Counted from the stretch's first letter, positions 44,106 through 53,448 are shown. The stretch is 64,000 bases of DNA from JADJLQ01 sp044227925 (GCA_044227925.1 JBGAVW010000015.1:22106-86105); one strand, 5' to 3'. Numbers and translations: made by a program. The notes: generated from the sequence alone by a model not told the origin.

Positions 44106-44131
44106 AAATGAGGTTTCATCTCCTCATTTTT
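44106..44131 (+). terminator. Intrinsic terminator after the HU-TPR-AURKAIP1 run
   Basis: An 8-bp stem AAATGAGG / CCTCATTT (44106-44113 and 44122-44129) with an 8-base loop is followed by a run of T (44127-44131). It separates the HU-TPR-mini gene run from rng. Confidence 0.75.
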
Positions 44132-44172
44132 ACCACATTATAGTTATTAAGAAAAATTATTCGCTCCTTTGT

Positions 44173-44192
44173 ATTTGAGGTATATCTCAAAT
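44173..44192. repeat. Inverted repeat in the rng leader
   Basis: ATTTGAG (44173-44179) and CTCAAAT (44186-44192) form a perfect 7-bp dyad with a GTATAT spacer, 48 bases before the rng start codon. It could be an operator, or an RNA hairpin in the leader. Confidence 0.5.
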
Positions 44193-44239
44193 CAATTTTT
44201 TAAATGGGCTGAGCTGCGCAACCATAATCAACGTGTATT

Positions 44240-45793
44240 ATGGAGCGTGAACTAATTATCAATTCTACTCCACGGGATGTGGAGATCGCACTACTTGAAA
44301 ATGGAAAGCTCGTCGAGTTACATCACCAGCAGTCCAATGATAATTTTCAAGTAGGCGATGTATTTTTAGGCTATGTCACCAAACTAATGCCAGGGCTCAA
44401 TGCAGCATTTATTGATATTGGACATCCTAAAGACGCCTTTTTACATTATACGGATTTGGGACCCGGGCTCAGTTCTTTTCTAAGTTTTACTGAAAAATCG
44501 ATCCTTGGTAAATTGAATACACATCTCCTGGATGGCTTCAATATAGAACCCGAAATAAACAAAAATGGCAAAATAAACCAGGTATTGGCTAAAAAGCAGC
44601 CGATATTGGTTCAGATACTCAAAGAACCCATTTCTACCAAAGGCCCCAGATTATCTGGTGAAATCACCATTCCCGGAAGATTTATGGTGCTCACTCCATT
44701 TACTGATCAGGTGGCCGTATCAAAAAAAATTGAAGATAATGAGGAGCGGAAAAGACTTCAGATATTAGTAGAGTCAATCAAGCCAAAAAATTTCGGAGTG
44801 ATTGTGCGCACCGCATCGGAAGGCAAAAAAGTCGCTGATTTACACGAAGAGATTACTGAGCTCACTGAAAAGTGGGAAGCGATTCATCGTCAGTTGCACA
44901 AGGCCAGGGGGCCAATTAAATTACTGAGCGAACTGGATAAGACATCTTCGATGCTCAGAGACCTGCTCAATTCCTCCTTTAATAAAATCGTAATCAACGA
45001 CAAGGAGCTTTATCAGAATGCAAGGAATTTACTCCAAAGTATTGCCCCTGAACAAGCAAAAATAGTACAGCACTACAAGGGTGATAAGTCCATTATGGAT
45101 CAATTTGGAATCTCCCGGCAGATCAAATCTTCTTTCGGAAAGACCGCCACTATGAGCAGCGGTGCTTATATAGTGATAGAGCATACAGAGGCTATGCATG
45201 TAATAGATGTGAATAGCGGACCTAAAATGCAGAAAAGCGATCAGCAATCTGCAGCATTATCTGTAAATATTGAAGCTGCTATGGAAATTGCCCGTCAGGT
45301 ACGATTGCGGGATATCGGCGGCTTGATTACAATAGATTTTATTGACATGAAAAGTCAGGAACATAAAAATCATCTGTATAAAATGATGAAAGAATTTATG
45401 TCTACTGACCGTGCCCAGCATAGTATATTGCCTCTTAGTAAATTTGGGTTGATGCAGATTACCCGTGAACGAGTAAAGCCTGCCGTGCTGATCAATACCA
45501 ATGAAACCTGTCCTACCTGTGGTGGCACAGGCCAGGCCAGGCCAAGTATATTGGTTGCGGATGAAATAGAACGCGATATTGAATTCATTATGAATAATCG
45601 ATCTGATGTAAAACTTACACTCGAAGCACATCCCTTTGTGGTGTCTTATTTCAGACATGGCTTTTGGAATCGACAAATGCAAATGTGGTGGAAGTATAAA
45701 AAATGGATAAAGATAAAATCCAATGAAAACCTGGCCTTATCTAGTTATAAATTGCTGGATGGCAATGAAGATGAAATCCGTTTGAGCGCATAG
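44240..45793 (+). CDS. rng: Ribonuclease G (Rne/Rng family)
   Basis: A 517-residue endoribonuclease of the RNase E/G family, acting in rRNA processing and mRNA decay. S1 domain at the N-terminus (V-G-D-V-F-L-G-Y-V-T-K-L-M-P-G-L-N-A-A-F-I-D-I-G, 37-60), RNase H-like part, DNase I-like part with the metal Asp residues in V-I-D-V-N-S-G (about 322) and I-D-F-I-D-M (about 366), and a zinc-link C-P-T-C-G-G-T-G. Length fits RNase G without the RNase E C-terminal scaffold. An inverted repeat lies in the 5' region (44173-44192). Confidence 0.95.
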   Translation: MERELIINSTPRDVEIALLENGKLVELHHQQSNDNFQVGDVFLGYVTKLMPGLNAAFIDIGHPKDAFLHYTDLGPGLSSFLSFTEKSILGKLNTHLLDGFNIEPEINKNGKINQVLAKKQPILVQILKEPISTKGPRLSGEITIPGRFMVLTPFTDQVAVSKKIEDNEERKRLQILVESIKPKNFGVIVRTASEGKKVADLHEEITELTEKWEAIHRQLHKARGPIKLLSELDKTSSMLRDLLNSSFNKIVINDKELYQNARNLLQSIAPEQAKIVQHYKGDKSIMDQFGISRQIKSSFGKTATMSSGAYIVIEHTEAMHVIDVNSGPKMQKSDQQSAALSVNIEAAMEIARQVRLRDIGGLITIDFIDMKSQEHKNHLYKMMKEFMSTDRAQHSILPLSKFGLMQITRERVKPAVLINTNETCPTCGGTGQARPSILVADEIERDIEFIMNNRSDVKLTLEAHPFVVSYFRHGFWNRQMQMWWKYKKWIKIKSNENLALSSYKLLDGNEDEIRLSA

Positions 45794-45816
45794 GCCCTTC
45801 CTGCCTATTTTGTTTT
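45790..45816 (+). terminator. Intrinsic terminator overlapping the rng stop codon
   Basis: A 6-bp stem ATAGGC / GCCTAT (45790-45795 and 45803-45808, 7-base loop) followed by TTTTGTTTT. The stem includes the TAG stop of rng (45791-45793). Confidence 0.65.
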
Positions 45817-45855
45817 CGTAATTTCTTATTTGAAATTAAATACCTTTCATCCTTC

Positions 45856-46914
45856 TTGGATAAGAAATTAAACATATTAATCTGCCCTCTTAATTGGGGC
45901 TTGGGTCATGCTACCCGATGTGCGCCGATTATTAAAAAATTATCCGACCTTGGACATATCGTTACTATTGCCAGTGATGGCGATGCCCTGGTAGTCTTAA
46001 AAAGGGAATTTCCAGGCATGGAATGCAAAGCATTAGCACCCTTGAATATCCTGTATTCAAAATACTTTTTTCCGGGTTTGTTATGGCAATCGATTAAGAT
46101 CATTGATTGGATGCAAAAGGATAGAAAGATGCTGCATCAAATCTTCAAAGAAAATTCCTACGATGTGATTATTTCCGATTCACGCCCTTTGATGTATTCC
46201 AGTAAAATAAAATCCATATTCATTATCAATCAGCCCAATCCCTTTATTCCATGGTATTATGGTTCAATGATAATTAAACCAATGCTAAACAGGATATATA
46301 AAAAATTTCATGAAATCTGGATACCCGATATAAAAGGAATAAATAGTTTGGGTGGTGAGCTCATAAACATATCAAGCCATAAAAATATAAAGCACATTGG
46401 TTGGATCTCCAGGTTAAAAATCCATAATAACATTAGTGAAATTCCCGGCAAAATATTGGCTGTCATATCCGGCCCGGAACCGGCCAGGTCCGATTTTCAG
46501 CAAAAACTGGATCTAAATTTACCGGAAGAGCTGGTGACTCTCATAGGAGGAGTTGTAAATAAACTTGAAACAGGTGGAAGATATATTTCCTATTTAGAGC
46601 CCAACGAACTATCGAATCAAATAGAAACTGCAGAGTACATTATCTCACGCGGCGGTTATTCAAGCCTGATGGATCTGGCCTTTTCCAATAAAAAATTAAT
46701 TTTGGTACCCACCCCGGGTCAGACTGAACAAGAGTATCTGGCACGAAGATTGGTTGAAAAAAATTATGCGGTGATTTGGAATCTGGAAATGGAAAGCTGG
46801 GAAGATGTAAGATCAAAATCCGATATGGCAAAACGATTTGATTTGAAGCAATGGAATATAGATAATGATAAATTATTAGCTGAGGCTTTGCAGCAGCTTG
46901 AAGGATTGATTTGA
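45856..46914 (+). CDS. MurG-like glycosyltransferase (GT28-type fold)
   Basis: A 352-residue GT-B protein: N-terminal I-L-I-C-P-L-N-W-G-L-G-H-A-T-R (7-21), the G-G-x-G-H-like loop of GT28/MurG-type transferases, and C-terminal S-R-G-G-Y-S-S-L-M-D-L-A (about 263-274), P-T-P-G-Q-T-E-Q-E-Y-L-A (about 284-295), which bind the donor. It is commonly annotated as a glycosyltransferase-related protein; donor and acceptor are unknown. It begins with TTG (45856-45858); no in-frame ATG is upstream before the rng stop, and the conserved N-terminus begins just after it. Confidence 0.75.
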   Translation: MDKKLNILICPLNWGLGHATRCAPIIKKLSDLGHIVTIASDGDALVVLKREFPGMECKALAPLNILYSKYFFPGLLWQSIKIIDWMQKDRKMLHQIFKENSYDVIISDSRPLMYSSKIKSIFIINQPNPFIPWYYGSMIIKPMLNRIYKKFHEIWIPDIKGINSLGGELINISSHKNIKHIGWISRLKIHNNISEIPGKILAVISGPEPARSDFQQKLDLNLPEELVTLIGGVVNKLETGGRYISYLEPNELSNQIETAEYIISRGGYSSLMDLAFSNKKLILVPTPGQTEQEYLARRLVEKNYAVIWNLEMESWEDVRSKSDMAKRFDLKQWNIDNDKLLAEALQQLEGLI

Positions 46915-47145
46915 ATTAGTTCTGAATTAATTCCATTATTTTGCAATATGAAGATAAATTTGAAACAAGCTGTACAGGATAAGGGGGGAGTACCTAAGAT
47001 GTATATATCTATAGAAGTGAAAATAATGATGGATAAAAATCTTATATGTTTCATCTTAATGGGCAAGAATTAAAAATGAAGTTTATTGCAAAAATCGGGA
47101 CCATCAAGGTCATCAGCTGAATTTTAGTAATATCAAATAAATCCA

Positions 47146-49473
47146 ATGGCCAAGTCCAGTTTTCAAAATACTCAAATCGGTAAACGGGTACTCAAACTGA
47201 GTAATCTCGAAAAGAGTATTTATAAAAAAGAGGGAATATTAAAAGCAGAGGTAATCAAGTATTATTATTCCATAGCGCCAACCATGCTCAAATATATTCG
47301 CGGAAGGCCATTGAGTTTGATCCGATATCCCGATGGGATCGAAGGAGAAATATTTTACCAAAAAAACAAACCCGATTTCGCACCCGAATGGGTAGACAGT
47401 GTGATACTTGGTAAAGAAGAGAAAGATTATATTATCGCTGATGAAGAAGCTACTTTGGTATGGATTGCTAACCTGGCCGGACTAGAGATACACATGGCTA
47501 ATTGTAAACGACCCCATTTTGACAAACCCGATGTTATGGTTTTTGATCTGGACCCACCGGAGGAAGGATGGTGGGAAACTACTAAAGCGATAGCCTTTTC
47601 TTTGAAGGAGTTTTTAGTGTTGTATGGATATCATCCTTTTGTTAAAACTTCAGGAAATAAAGGGTTACACCTGTTTACTCCTATTGATGCTAAGAACAAT
47701 TACGATGAAGTATTGGAGGTATTGAGAAAACTTACGGAGGAGTTTGTAGCCGCTCATACCGATACCTGTACATTAAATATTCGCAAAAACAAGCGCACTG
47801 ATAAATTATTCATAGATATTCAACGCAATCATGCATCGCAGACCATCATCTCACCTTATTCGTTAAGAGGTAAGCCTACGGCTCCGGTATCCATGCCCAT
47901 TCCATGGGATGAATTAAAAAATACTGAAAGTGGCAAGTCCTTTACAATAGCAAATGTGCCGACCTATATCGCTCAGTACGGTGACCCATGGGATGGCTTT
48001 TATAGCAAAGCTGTCTTGATTCACAGCCACAGAAAATGGACTGAAAAAAAAAACCAAAACCCGGAAGGACACAAACACAAAAGCCCTGAGCAACTCGAAT
48101 CGTATCAGCAAAAAAGGGATTTCGAAAAAACATCCGAGCCTAAAGGCGAAGAAATAAATGAATATACTTCGCCTGATTCATTTGTAATTCACCGCCATCA
48201 TGCTTCCAGGCTTCATTACGATCTACGATTGCAGGTTGATGGTGTACTTCGATGTTGGGCTGTGCCTAGAGGAATGCCTGACATAAGTGGTATTAAACGA
48301 ATGGCTATAGAAACCGAGCCCCACCCAATACAATATCTCAATTTTGAAGGGGTGATCCCAAAAGGAGAATATGGCGGTGGCCCCATGTGGATTTTTGCAA
48401 AAGGCAGATTTGAAATAAGCAAACAAAAGAAAGATGGATTTTATTTTCGATTGTATAGTCCCGAGCTCGAGGGCGAATTCAGAATGCACAATACCAAAGA
48501 AAAAGAATGGTTACTGGAAAGAGTCGACAGATCTCAATGGGACAGGAACTATACTATGTCTCCTATGCTGGCCATTGCAAATAGGACATTGCCTACGCGG
48601 CCGGAGGACTATTTTTATGAAGTAAAATGGGATGGTATCCGCGTAACTATTTATATAACGGAGGATTCGATTAAAATTCTGTCTAGATCAGGAAGGGATA
48701 TCACTAAACAGTTTCCTGAACTTATAAATAGTAGAGAGCATCTTAATTGTAGTGTGGCTATATTCGATGCGGAGATCGTATGCCTCAATGCCAAAGGCGT
48801 ACCTGTATTTACAGATGTGATCTCCCGATTGCATGCCGGATCATTTGCTATCGATGTCGTGCGCAAATCAAAACCCGTACACTGCTATCTTTTCGATGTG
48901 ATCTATCTCGATGGCCGTGCTTTGATTAAAGAACCCATACAGCGCAGGCAAGCCTGGCTCAAAGATCTGATCAAATCAAAAAATGCATTTCGATCCAGTG
49001 ATGTATTTGAAGATGGGGAAAGTCTCTATGCTGCTGCCGAACGAATGGGGCTGGAGGGTATTATGGCCAAGAGGAAAGACAGCATTTACACTCCCGGCAA
49101 AAGATCCACGGATTGGGTTAAGATCAAATTTAGAAATACAATGGAATGCATCATCGTAGGAATGACTGCAGGTAAGGGCGACAGAGAGCCTTATTTCGGC
49201 TCATTGCAATTAGTATCCAAAGAAGATGATGGTACCGTTATTTACAGAGGCAGGGTAGGAACAGGTTTTGATGATATAATGATGAAGGAATTCACCAAAA
49301 TTCTTACTCCATTAAAAGTAGACAACAAAGCACTCGATCTTAAAATGGAAGAAGAAAAATCTACTACCTGGCTAAAACCCATCAAATGGTGTGAAATACA
49401 ATTTGCCAGCATTACCCCTAATGATACGCTGAGAGAACCCGTATGGGTGCAATGGAGGGAGGATTTGGAATGA
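47146..49473 (+). CDS. ligD: Multifunctional DNA ligase D (Pol-PE-Lig order)
   Basis: A 775-residue NHEJ repair protein. Residues 11-300 form the primase-like polymerase domain, with metal Asp134 and Asp136 in V-F-D-L-D-P. Residues about 345-455 form the 3'-phosphoesterase (H-R-H-H-A-S-R-L-H-Y-D-L-R-L, then P-K-G-E-Y-G-G-G). Residues about 480-775 form the ATP-dependent ligase with nucleophile Lys494 in Y-E-V-K-W-D-G-I-R and the E-G-I-M-A-K motif. The domain order polymerase-phosphoesterase-ligase is the mycobacterial order; other bacteria have ligase first. Ku is encoded downstream (50434-51282) with one gene between. Together they repair double-strand breaks without a template. Confidence 0.95.
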   Translation: MAKSSFQNTQIGKRVLKLSNLEKSIYKKEGILKAEVIKYYYSIAPTMLKYIRGRPLSLIRYPDGIEGEIFYQKNKPDFAPEWVDSVILGKEEKDYIIADEEATLVWIANLAGLEIHMANCKRPHFDKPDVMVFDLDPPEEGWWETTKAIAFSLKEFLVLYGYHPFVKTSGNKGLHLFTPIDAKNNYDEVLEVLRKLTEEFVAAHTDTCTLNIRKNKRTDKLFIDIQRNHASQTIISPYSLRGKPTAPVSMPIPWDELKNTESGKSFTIANVPTYIAQYGDPWDGFYSKAVLIHSHRKWTEKKNQNPEGHKHKSPEQLESYQQKRDFEKTSEPKGEEINEYTSPDSFVIHRHHASRLHYDLRLQVDGVLRCWAVPRGMPDISGIKRMAIETEPHPIQYLNFEGVIPKGEYGGGPMWIFAKGRFEISKQKKDGFYFRLYSPELEGEFRMHNTKEKEWLLERVDRSQWDRNYTMSPMLAIANRTLPTRPEDYFYEVKWDGIRVTIYITEDSIKILSRSGRDITKQFPELINSREHLNCSVAIFDAEIVCLNAKGVPVFTDVISRLHAGSFAIDVVRKSKPVHCYLFDVIYLDGRALIKEPIQRRQAWLKDLIKSKNAFRSSDVFEDGESLYAAAERMGLEGIMAKRKDSIYTPGKRSTDWVKIKFRNTMECIIVGMTAGKGDREPYFGSLQLVSKEDDGTVIYRGRVGTGFDDIMMKEFTKILTPLKVDNKALDLKMEEEKSTTWLKPIKWCEIQFASITPNDTLREPVWVQWREDLE

Positions 49474-49609
49474 TAAAAATAGATTTACCAATAGAGACGC
49501 TAAAAAATTGGATTCTTTTCTGAGATTAAAATGTATGATAAAATTATTTAAATTTTACTTATCCTCTCCTAAAAGGTAGTATTTCCAAAAACTAATCCGT
49601 TTCAATATT

Positions 49610-50278
49610 ATGATAAAAAACTTCGGAATCAGAATGACGGTTGTATTATTGCTGGCCTGCAATTACTCCATTTCTCAGCCCTCTACTGTGCTTCCCAGGG
49701 ACGAATCTGGCAAAGATTCCAGCCTGGCATCAATGGTATTGAATTTGAAAAGAATTATTAATACCAAAGATTTCAATGCATTATTAACCTACATACATCC
49801 CGAAATCCAAATCGGATTTGATGGGAATAATGGAAAAGATGCATTTAAAGAAGAATGGAGCAGCATACAAAATCAATCTAAGTTGTGGCCCATCTTAAAA
49901 AGATTAATTGATTTGGGAGGTGTGTTTATTAAAGAAGACCCAAAAAATATGTTTGTGTTTCCCTATGCCTATGAAGTTGATTTGGGTGAAGTGGAGGATG
50001 CATATAATTTGTTTATAGTAACAGGGAAAAATGTAAATGTCAGAGAGGCCCCTTCGTTGACTGCAAAAGTCACAGGCAAGTTATCGTATAATGTAGTGAC
50101 CCGGGATTTTTCTATTCCGGATAAAGAAAATAATGAATGGCTGCTGATAAACACACTGGATAAAAAAATAAAAGGAAATGTACACCGGGACTTTCTATAT
50201 TCTCCTTCTGATTATAGATTGTTTTTGAAAAAGGAAAAGAACACCTGGCTTGTCTATATGTTTTTGATCGGTGATTAA
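49610..50278 (+). CDS. Exported SH3b-domain protein, between ligD and ku
   Basis: A 222-residue exported protein: signal peptide 1-22 (VVLLLACNYSISQ). The N-terminal half resembles the Ser-Leu-rich bundle followed by V-F-P-Y-A-Y-E. Residues about 135-195 form a bacterial SH3 domain (F-I-V-T-G-K-N-V-N-V-R-E-A-P-S-L-T-A-K-V-T-G, W-L-L-I-N-T). SH3b domains often bind peptidoglycan or surface ligands. Its place between the two NHEJ genes is likely chance, because an exported protein cannot join the cytosolic repair complex. Confidence 0.78.
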   Translation: MIKNFGIRMTVVLLLACNYSISQPSTVLPRDESGKDSSLASMVLNLKRIINTKDFNALLTYIHPEIQIGFDGNNGKDAFKEEWSSIQNQSKLWPILKRLIDLGGVFIKEDPKNMFVFPYAYEVDLGEVEDAYNLFIVTGKNVNVREAPSLTAKVTGKLSYNVVTRDFSIPDKENNEWLLINTLDKKIKGNVHRDFLYSPSDYRLFLKKEKNTWLVYMFLIGD

Positions 50279-50336
50279 TTGATAAAACGAACAAAAGGGT
50301 AGAGCACGATATTTCAATTTTAATGTTGTTTTGGCA

Positions 50337-50380
50337 TATGCTTTATTAAGCCCGTGGTATTTTATACCGTGGTAAGCATA
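50337..50380. repeat. Nested inverted repeat in the intergenic region before ku
   Basis: Outer arms TATGCTT (50337-50343) and AAGCATA (50374-50380) enclose an inner hairpin GGTAT-TTT-ATACC (50356-50368). The whole structure has its axis near 50360 and lies about 55 bases upstream of the ku start. It may be an operator or a transcript hairpin. Confidence 0.5.
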
Positions 50381-50433
50381 TAATTTGGCTTAGTTTTTGT
50401 CCATTTACATAGTTAATTAAAAAAAATCCAGTC

Positions 50434-51282
50434 ATGCGATCCATTTGGAAAGGTCATATCCGTTTTTCATTAGTCACTATTCCTGTACGGCTTTATAATG
50501 CCATAGAGTCCAGTCAATCCGTCAGCTTCAGGCAATTGCATAAAAAAGACAATAGTCCTATCGGCTATGATAAAAAGTGTAAATCATGTGGGGAAAGTGT
50601 AAAATCAGAAGATATAGTTAAAGGATATGAATATGCACCTGACCAATATGTGATAATGGAAAGCTCAGATCTGGAAAAAGTAAAACTAAAAAGTACTAAA
50701 ATCGTTGATATAGAGGCGTTTGTGAGTAAGGATGAAGTGCACCCGGCATTATTCGATACTCCTTACTTTGCCGGCCCGGATGGTGAGGTAGCTACTAAAG
50801 CATATGGGCTTTTAAAAACATGCCTGGACCAGACGAATAGACTGGCTGTTGGCAGGGTAGTCCTAAGGGAGAAAGAAGAAATAGTACTCATAGCTCCAAG
50901 TGGATCAGGTCTGATGATGTATATGCTTCGATATCCTCATGAACTGAGAAATATCGAATCTGTACCACAGATAGATACAAAAGGAGAGGTGGATGCGGCA
51001 CAGTTAAAATTGGCCAATGTGCTGGTAGAAACTATGACCAAGTCTTTTTCTGATTTGGAATTAAAAGACAGGTATTTTGAATCCCTGCAGGAAATCATCC
51101 AGGCTAAAATTGCAGGAAAAGAGATAGTTTCCGTAAAGGAAGAGGAAGCACCAATCGTAGACATTATGACCGCACTGAAGGAAAGTATAAATCAGGCTAA
51201 AGCCGAAATCAAACCTATGGTAAAAGCTACCGGCGAATCTGAGGAAAAAGAAGCAAATGCCAAAAAGAAGAAATCTGCATAA
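50434..51282 (+). CDS. ku: Ku protein (NHEJ)
   Basis: A 282-residue homodimeric Ku, which binds double-strand DNA ends and recruits LigD. The N-terminus M-R-S-I-W-K-G-H-I-R-F-S-L-V-T-I-P-V is the signature. The core holds R-Q-L-H-K-K-D-N, Y-E-Y-A-P-D-Q-Y-V and Y-M-L-R-Y-P-H-E-L. A basic C-terminal tail (K-K-K-K-S-A) follows, typical of bacterial Ku. Length is normal. It is 2.5 genes downstream of ligD, and the ATG and surrounding region have no Shine-Dalgarno. Confidence 0.95.
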   Translation: MRSIWKGHIRFSLVTIPVRLYNAIESSQSVSFRQLHKKDNSPIGYDKKCKSCGESVKSEDIVKGYEYAPDQYVIMESSDLEKVKLKSTKIVDIEAFVSKDEVHPALFDTPYFAGPDGEVATKAYGLLKTCLDQTNRLAVGRVVLREKEEIVLIAPSGSGLMMYMLRYPHELRNIESVPQIDTKGEVDAAQLKLANVLVETMTKSFSDLELKDRYFESLQEIIQAKIAGKEIVSVKEEEAPIVDIMTALKESINQAKAEIKPMVKATGESEEKEANAKKKKSA

Positions 51283-51415
51283 TATTTGAGAATTAACATA
51301 TATTATTTTTTTATTTGACCTCTGGAGTAAATTCTTATCATAATCATTTGGAAAAGCTTTGATTTTTGAATTCCGTTTTCTATTTTTACAGAAACTTATA
51401 TCAGGAAATTTAAAA

Positions 51416-52771
51416 ATGAATTTTATGAAAAAGATTCTACTTTTTGCCTTTTCTTTTCTTATAATTTATGCATGCGATCATACCCCGGTAATTACAAGCG
51501 AAGAATTAGATGATTCTCTTACCCTTTTGATCAAAGCTCATAGTCCTACTGCCTCTAAGGATTATTTCGTGATGCCTGAAAGCATTGATTTGCATCATTT
51601 GCCTAACCAGGATAAAAAGAATTCAATAAATGAGGCTAAAGTAAGATTAGGGAATCTGCTATTTTTTGAAACCGGTTTAGGCATGGAAGCCAAATATGAT
51701 GTATCCTTACAGGCATATTCATGCAGTAGCTGCCATGTACCCAACAGAGGATTTACAGCTGGTCGCTTTCAGGGGATTGCCGATGGTGCAGTGGGTTTTG
51801 GAAAATTTGGGGAAGCGAGAAAGAAAAATTCTTTATATCAAGGTTCTGAAGTCGATGCCCAGGGTGCAAGACCTCTCCCAACTATTAATTTGGCTTATGT
51901 TACTAATGCATTATGGGCAGGAACGTTTGGATCATATGGTGTAAATGTGGGTACTGAATCAGTCTGGAATCAGGATACATTGATAAATATTAACCACAAA
52001 GGATTTGAAGGTCTGGAAGCCAATAATCAGCGTGCTTTGATAGTGCACCGACAGGTTATAAATAAGCCATTGATGGATAAATTGGGTTATACCCCATTAT
52101 TTGATGCTGCATTTCCAGAATACAAAGCTGAGAACCGATACACCAGGGAAACCGGAGCATTGGCTATAGCAGCATATTTCCGCACTATATTTACCAATCA
52201 GGCTCCTTTTCAAAAATGGCTAAAGGGAGACTTACAGGCAATGAATGCTGAGCAAAAGAAAGGAGCAATCTTGTTTTTTGGAAAAGCAGGCTGTGTAAAT
52301 TGCCATAAAAGCCCATCATTTAATGCCATGGAATTTCAGGCTGTAGGAGTAAAAAATCTATTTCAATCGGGATATGAAGTATTTCGTACCGATGCCAGTG
52401 ATGCCAGGAATTTTGGTCGAGGAGGCTTTACTAAAAGGGCAGAAGATATGCACAAATATAAAGTGCCTCAACTTTATAATTTGAAAGATGTAGGGTTTTA
52501 CTTCCATGGTGCAAGTAAACAATCCTTGAGATCAGTGGTAGAGTATTTTAACCGTGCTGTGCCGGAAAATCCAGATGTACCACAGTCACAAATTTCTGAA
52601 TTCTTCAAGCCTCTTAACCTTACTAGTGAAGAAATTGATTTGGTTACCGCATTTTTATCCGATGGTTTATTTGATCCTAATTTGGAAAGATATATGCCCT
52701 CAAAGACAATGTCTGGATTGTGTTTCCCAAATAATGATACACAATCAAAATTGGATATGGGTTGTAAATAG
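51416..52771 (+). CDS. Dihaem cytochrome c peroxidase-like lipoprotein (MauG/CCP family)
   Basis: A 451-residue exported dihaem c-type cytochrome. Lipoprotein signal with Cys20 (I-I-Y-A-C-D), then two haem-binding C-x-x-C-H sites: Cys103-Cys106-His107 and Cys293-Cys296-His297. The family reduces hydrogen peroxide with electrons from cytochromes, or oxidises cofactors in MauG relatives. Two starts at 51416 and 51425 are possible; both give the same mature protein. The following TPR gene is separated by a perfect 16-bp palindrome. Confidence 0.9.
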   Translation: MNFMKKILLFAFSFLIIYACDHTPVITSEELDDSLTLLIKAHSPTASKDYFVMPESIDLHHLPNQDKKNSINEAKVRLGNLLFFETGLGMEAKYDVSLQAYSCSSCHVPNRGFTAGRFQGIADGAVGFGKFGEARKKNSLYQGSEVDAQGARPLPTINLAYVTNALWAGTFGSYGVNVGTESVWNQDTLININHKGFEGLEANNQRALIVHRQVINKPLMDKLGYTPLFDAAFPEYKAENRYTRETGALAIAAYFRTIFTNQAPFQKWLKGDLQAMNAEQKKGAILFFGKAGCVNCHKSPSFNAMEFQAVGVKNLFQSGYEVFRTDASDARNFGRGGFTKRAEDMHKYKVPQLYNLKDVGFYFHGASKQSLRSVVEYFNRAVPENPDVPQSQISEFFKPLNLTSEEIDLVTAFLSDGLFDPNLERYMPSKTMSGLCFPNNDTQSKLDMGCK

Positions 52772-52834
52772 AAAAGTTTCTTTTTATTTATTTGTTCAAA
52801 TTATATATAATTGTAATGTGAATCTTGGCTCTTA

Positions 52835-52850
52835 TCTGTAAATTTACAGA
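52835..52850. promoter_or_regulatory. Perfect 16-bp palindrome just before a start codon
   Basis: TCTGTAAATTTACAGA is a perfect palindrome whose end lies 4 bases before the ATG of the TPR gene (52855). It includes TAAATTTA, one base from a -7 box. A dimeric regulator could bind here and control both initiation sites. Confidence 0.5.
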
Positions 52851-52854
52851 GTCA

Positions 52855-53448
52855 ATGGGTAAAGTAATTCCATATCAGAATAGAAGGTTTAAACCATTGG
52901 ATTTTGTGCGTGTCGATGAAAAATCCACACCCACTGGTCAGATGAATCTTTTTGAATCTACAGGGCCAGAAGAAACAACATTATTACCCATATTTGATAA
53001 CTCATTTGATTTAGCTCTGAAGTTGGATCTGAAAGACGATCCGGGAGCTGAGCGATTCTACCTGCGGGCAATTGAAAAAAATGAAAATACAGCACATTCC
53101 TATTGCAATCTGGGAGTATTGGCCGCACACAAAGAAAATATGGTCGAAGCAGTTGATTATTTTACAAAAGCCCTTGCCGAAGATCCCAGACATGTAGAGA
53201 CCCATTTTAATCTGGCTAATGTATATTTTGCTGTTGGCAATCATCACCTGGCAGTATTTCATTATCGGTTGGTAAACAGAATAGCCCCTGATTTTGCTGA
53301 TGGCTATTTTAATCTTGGTCTTACTCTTTTGGAAACTGAAGATCTCAAAAGTGCTCAGGAAGCCTTTACCCAATACCAACTTTTGTCACCGGAGGCAAAA
53401 TCTGATCAGGTGAACACTATATTAAAATCATTGGCTTCACTGGTTTGA
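52855..53448 (+). CDS. TPR-repeat protein
   Basis: A 197-residue protein with about three tetratricopeptide repeats (A-H-S-Y-C-N-L-G-V-L-A-A-H-K-E-N, H-F-N-L-A-N-V-Y-F-A-V-G, G-Y-F-N-L-G-L-T-L-L-E-T-E). No signal peptide, so it is probably cytosolic. The start at 52855 (ATG) is preferred over the upstream TTG at 52825, because the palindrome at 52835-52850 lies in between. Function unknown; TPR proteins are protein-protein scaffolds. Confidence 0.8.
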   Translation: MGKVIPYQNRRFKPLDFVRVDEKSTPTGQMNLFESTGPEETTLLPIFDNSFDLALKLDLKDDPGAERFYLRAIEKNENTAHSYCNLGVLAAHKENMVEAVDYFTKALAEDPRHVETHFNLANVYFAVGNHHLAVFHYRLVNRIAPDFADGYFNLGLTLLETEDLKSAQEAFTQYQLLSPEAKSDQVNTILKSLASLV

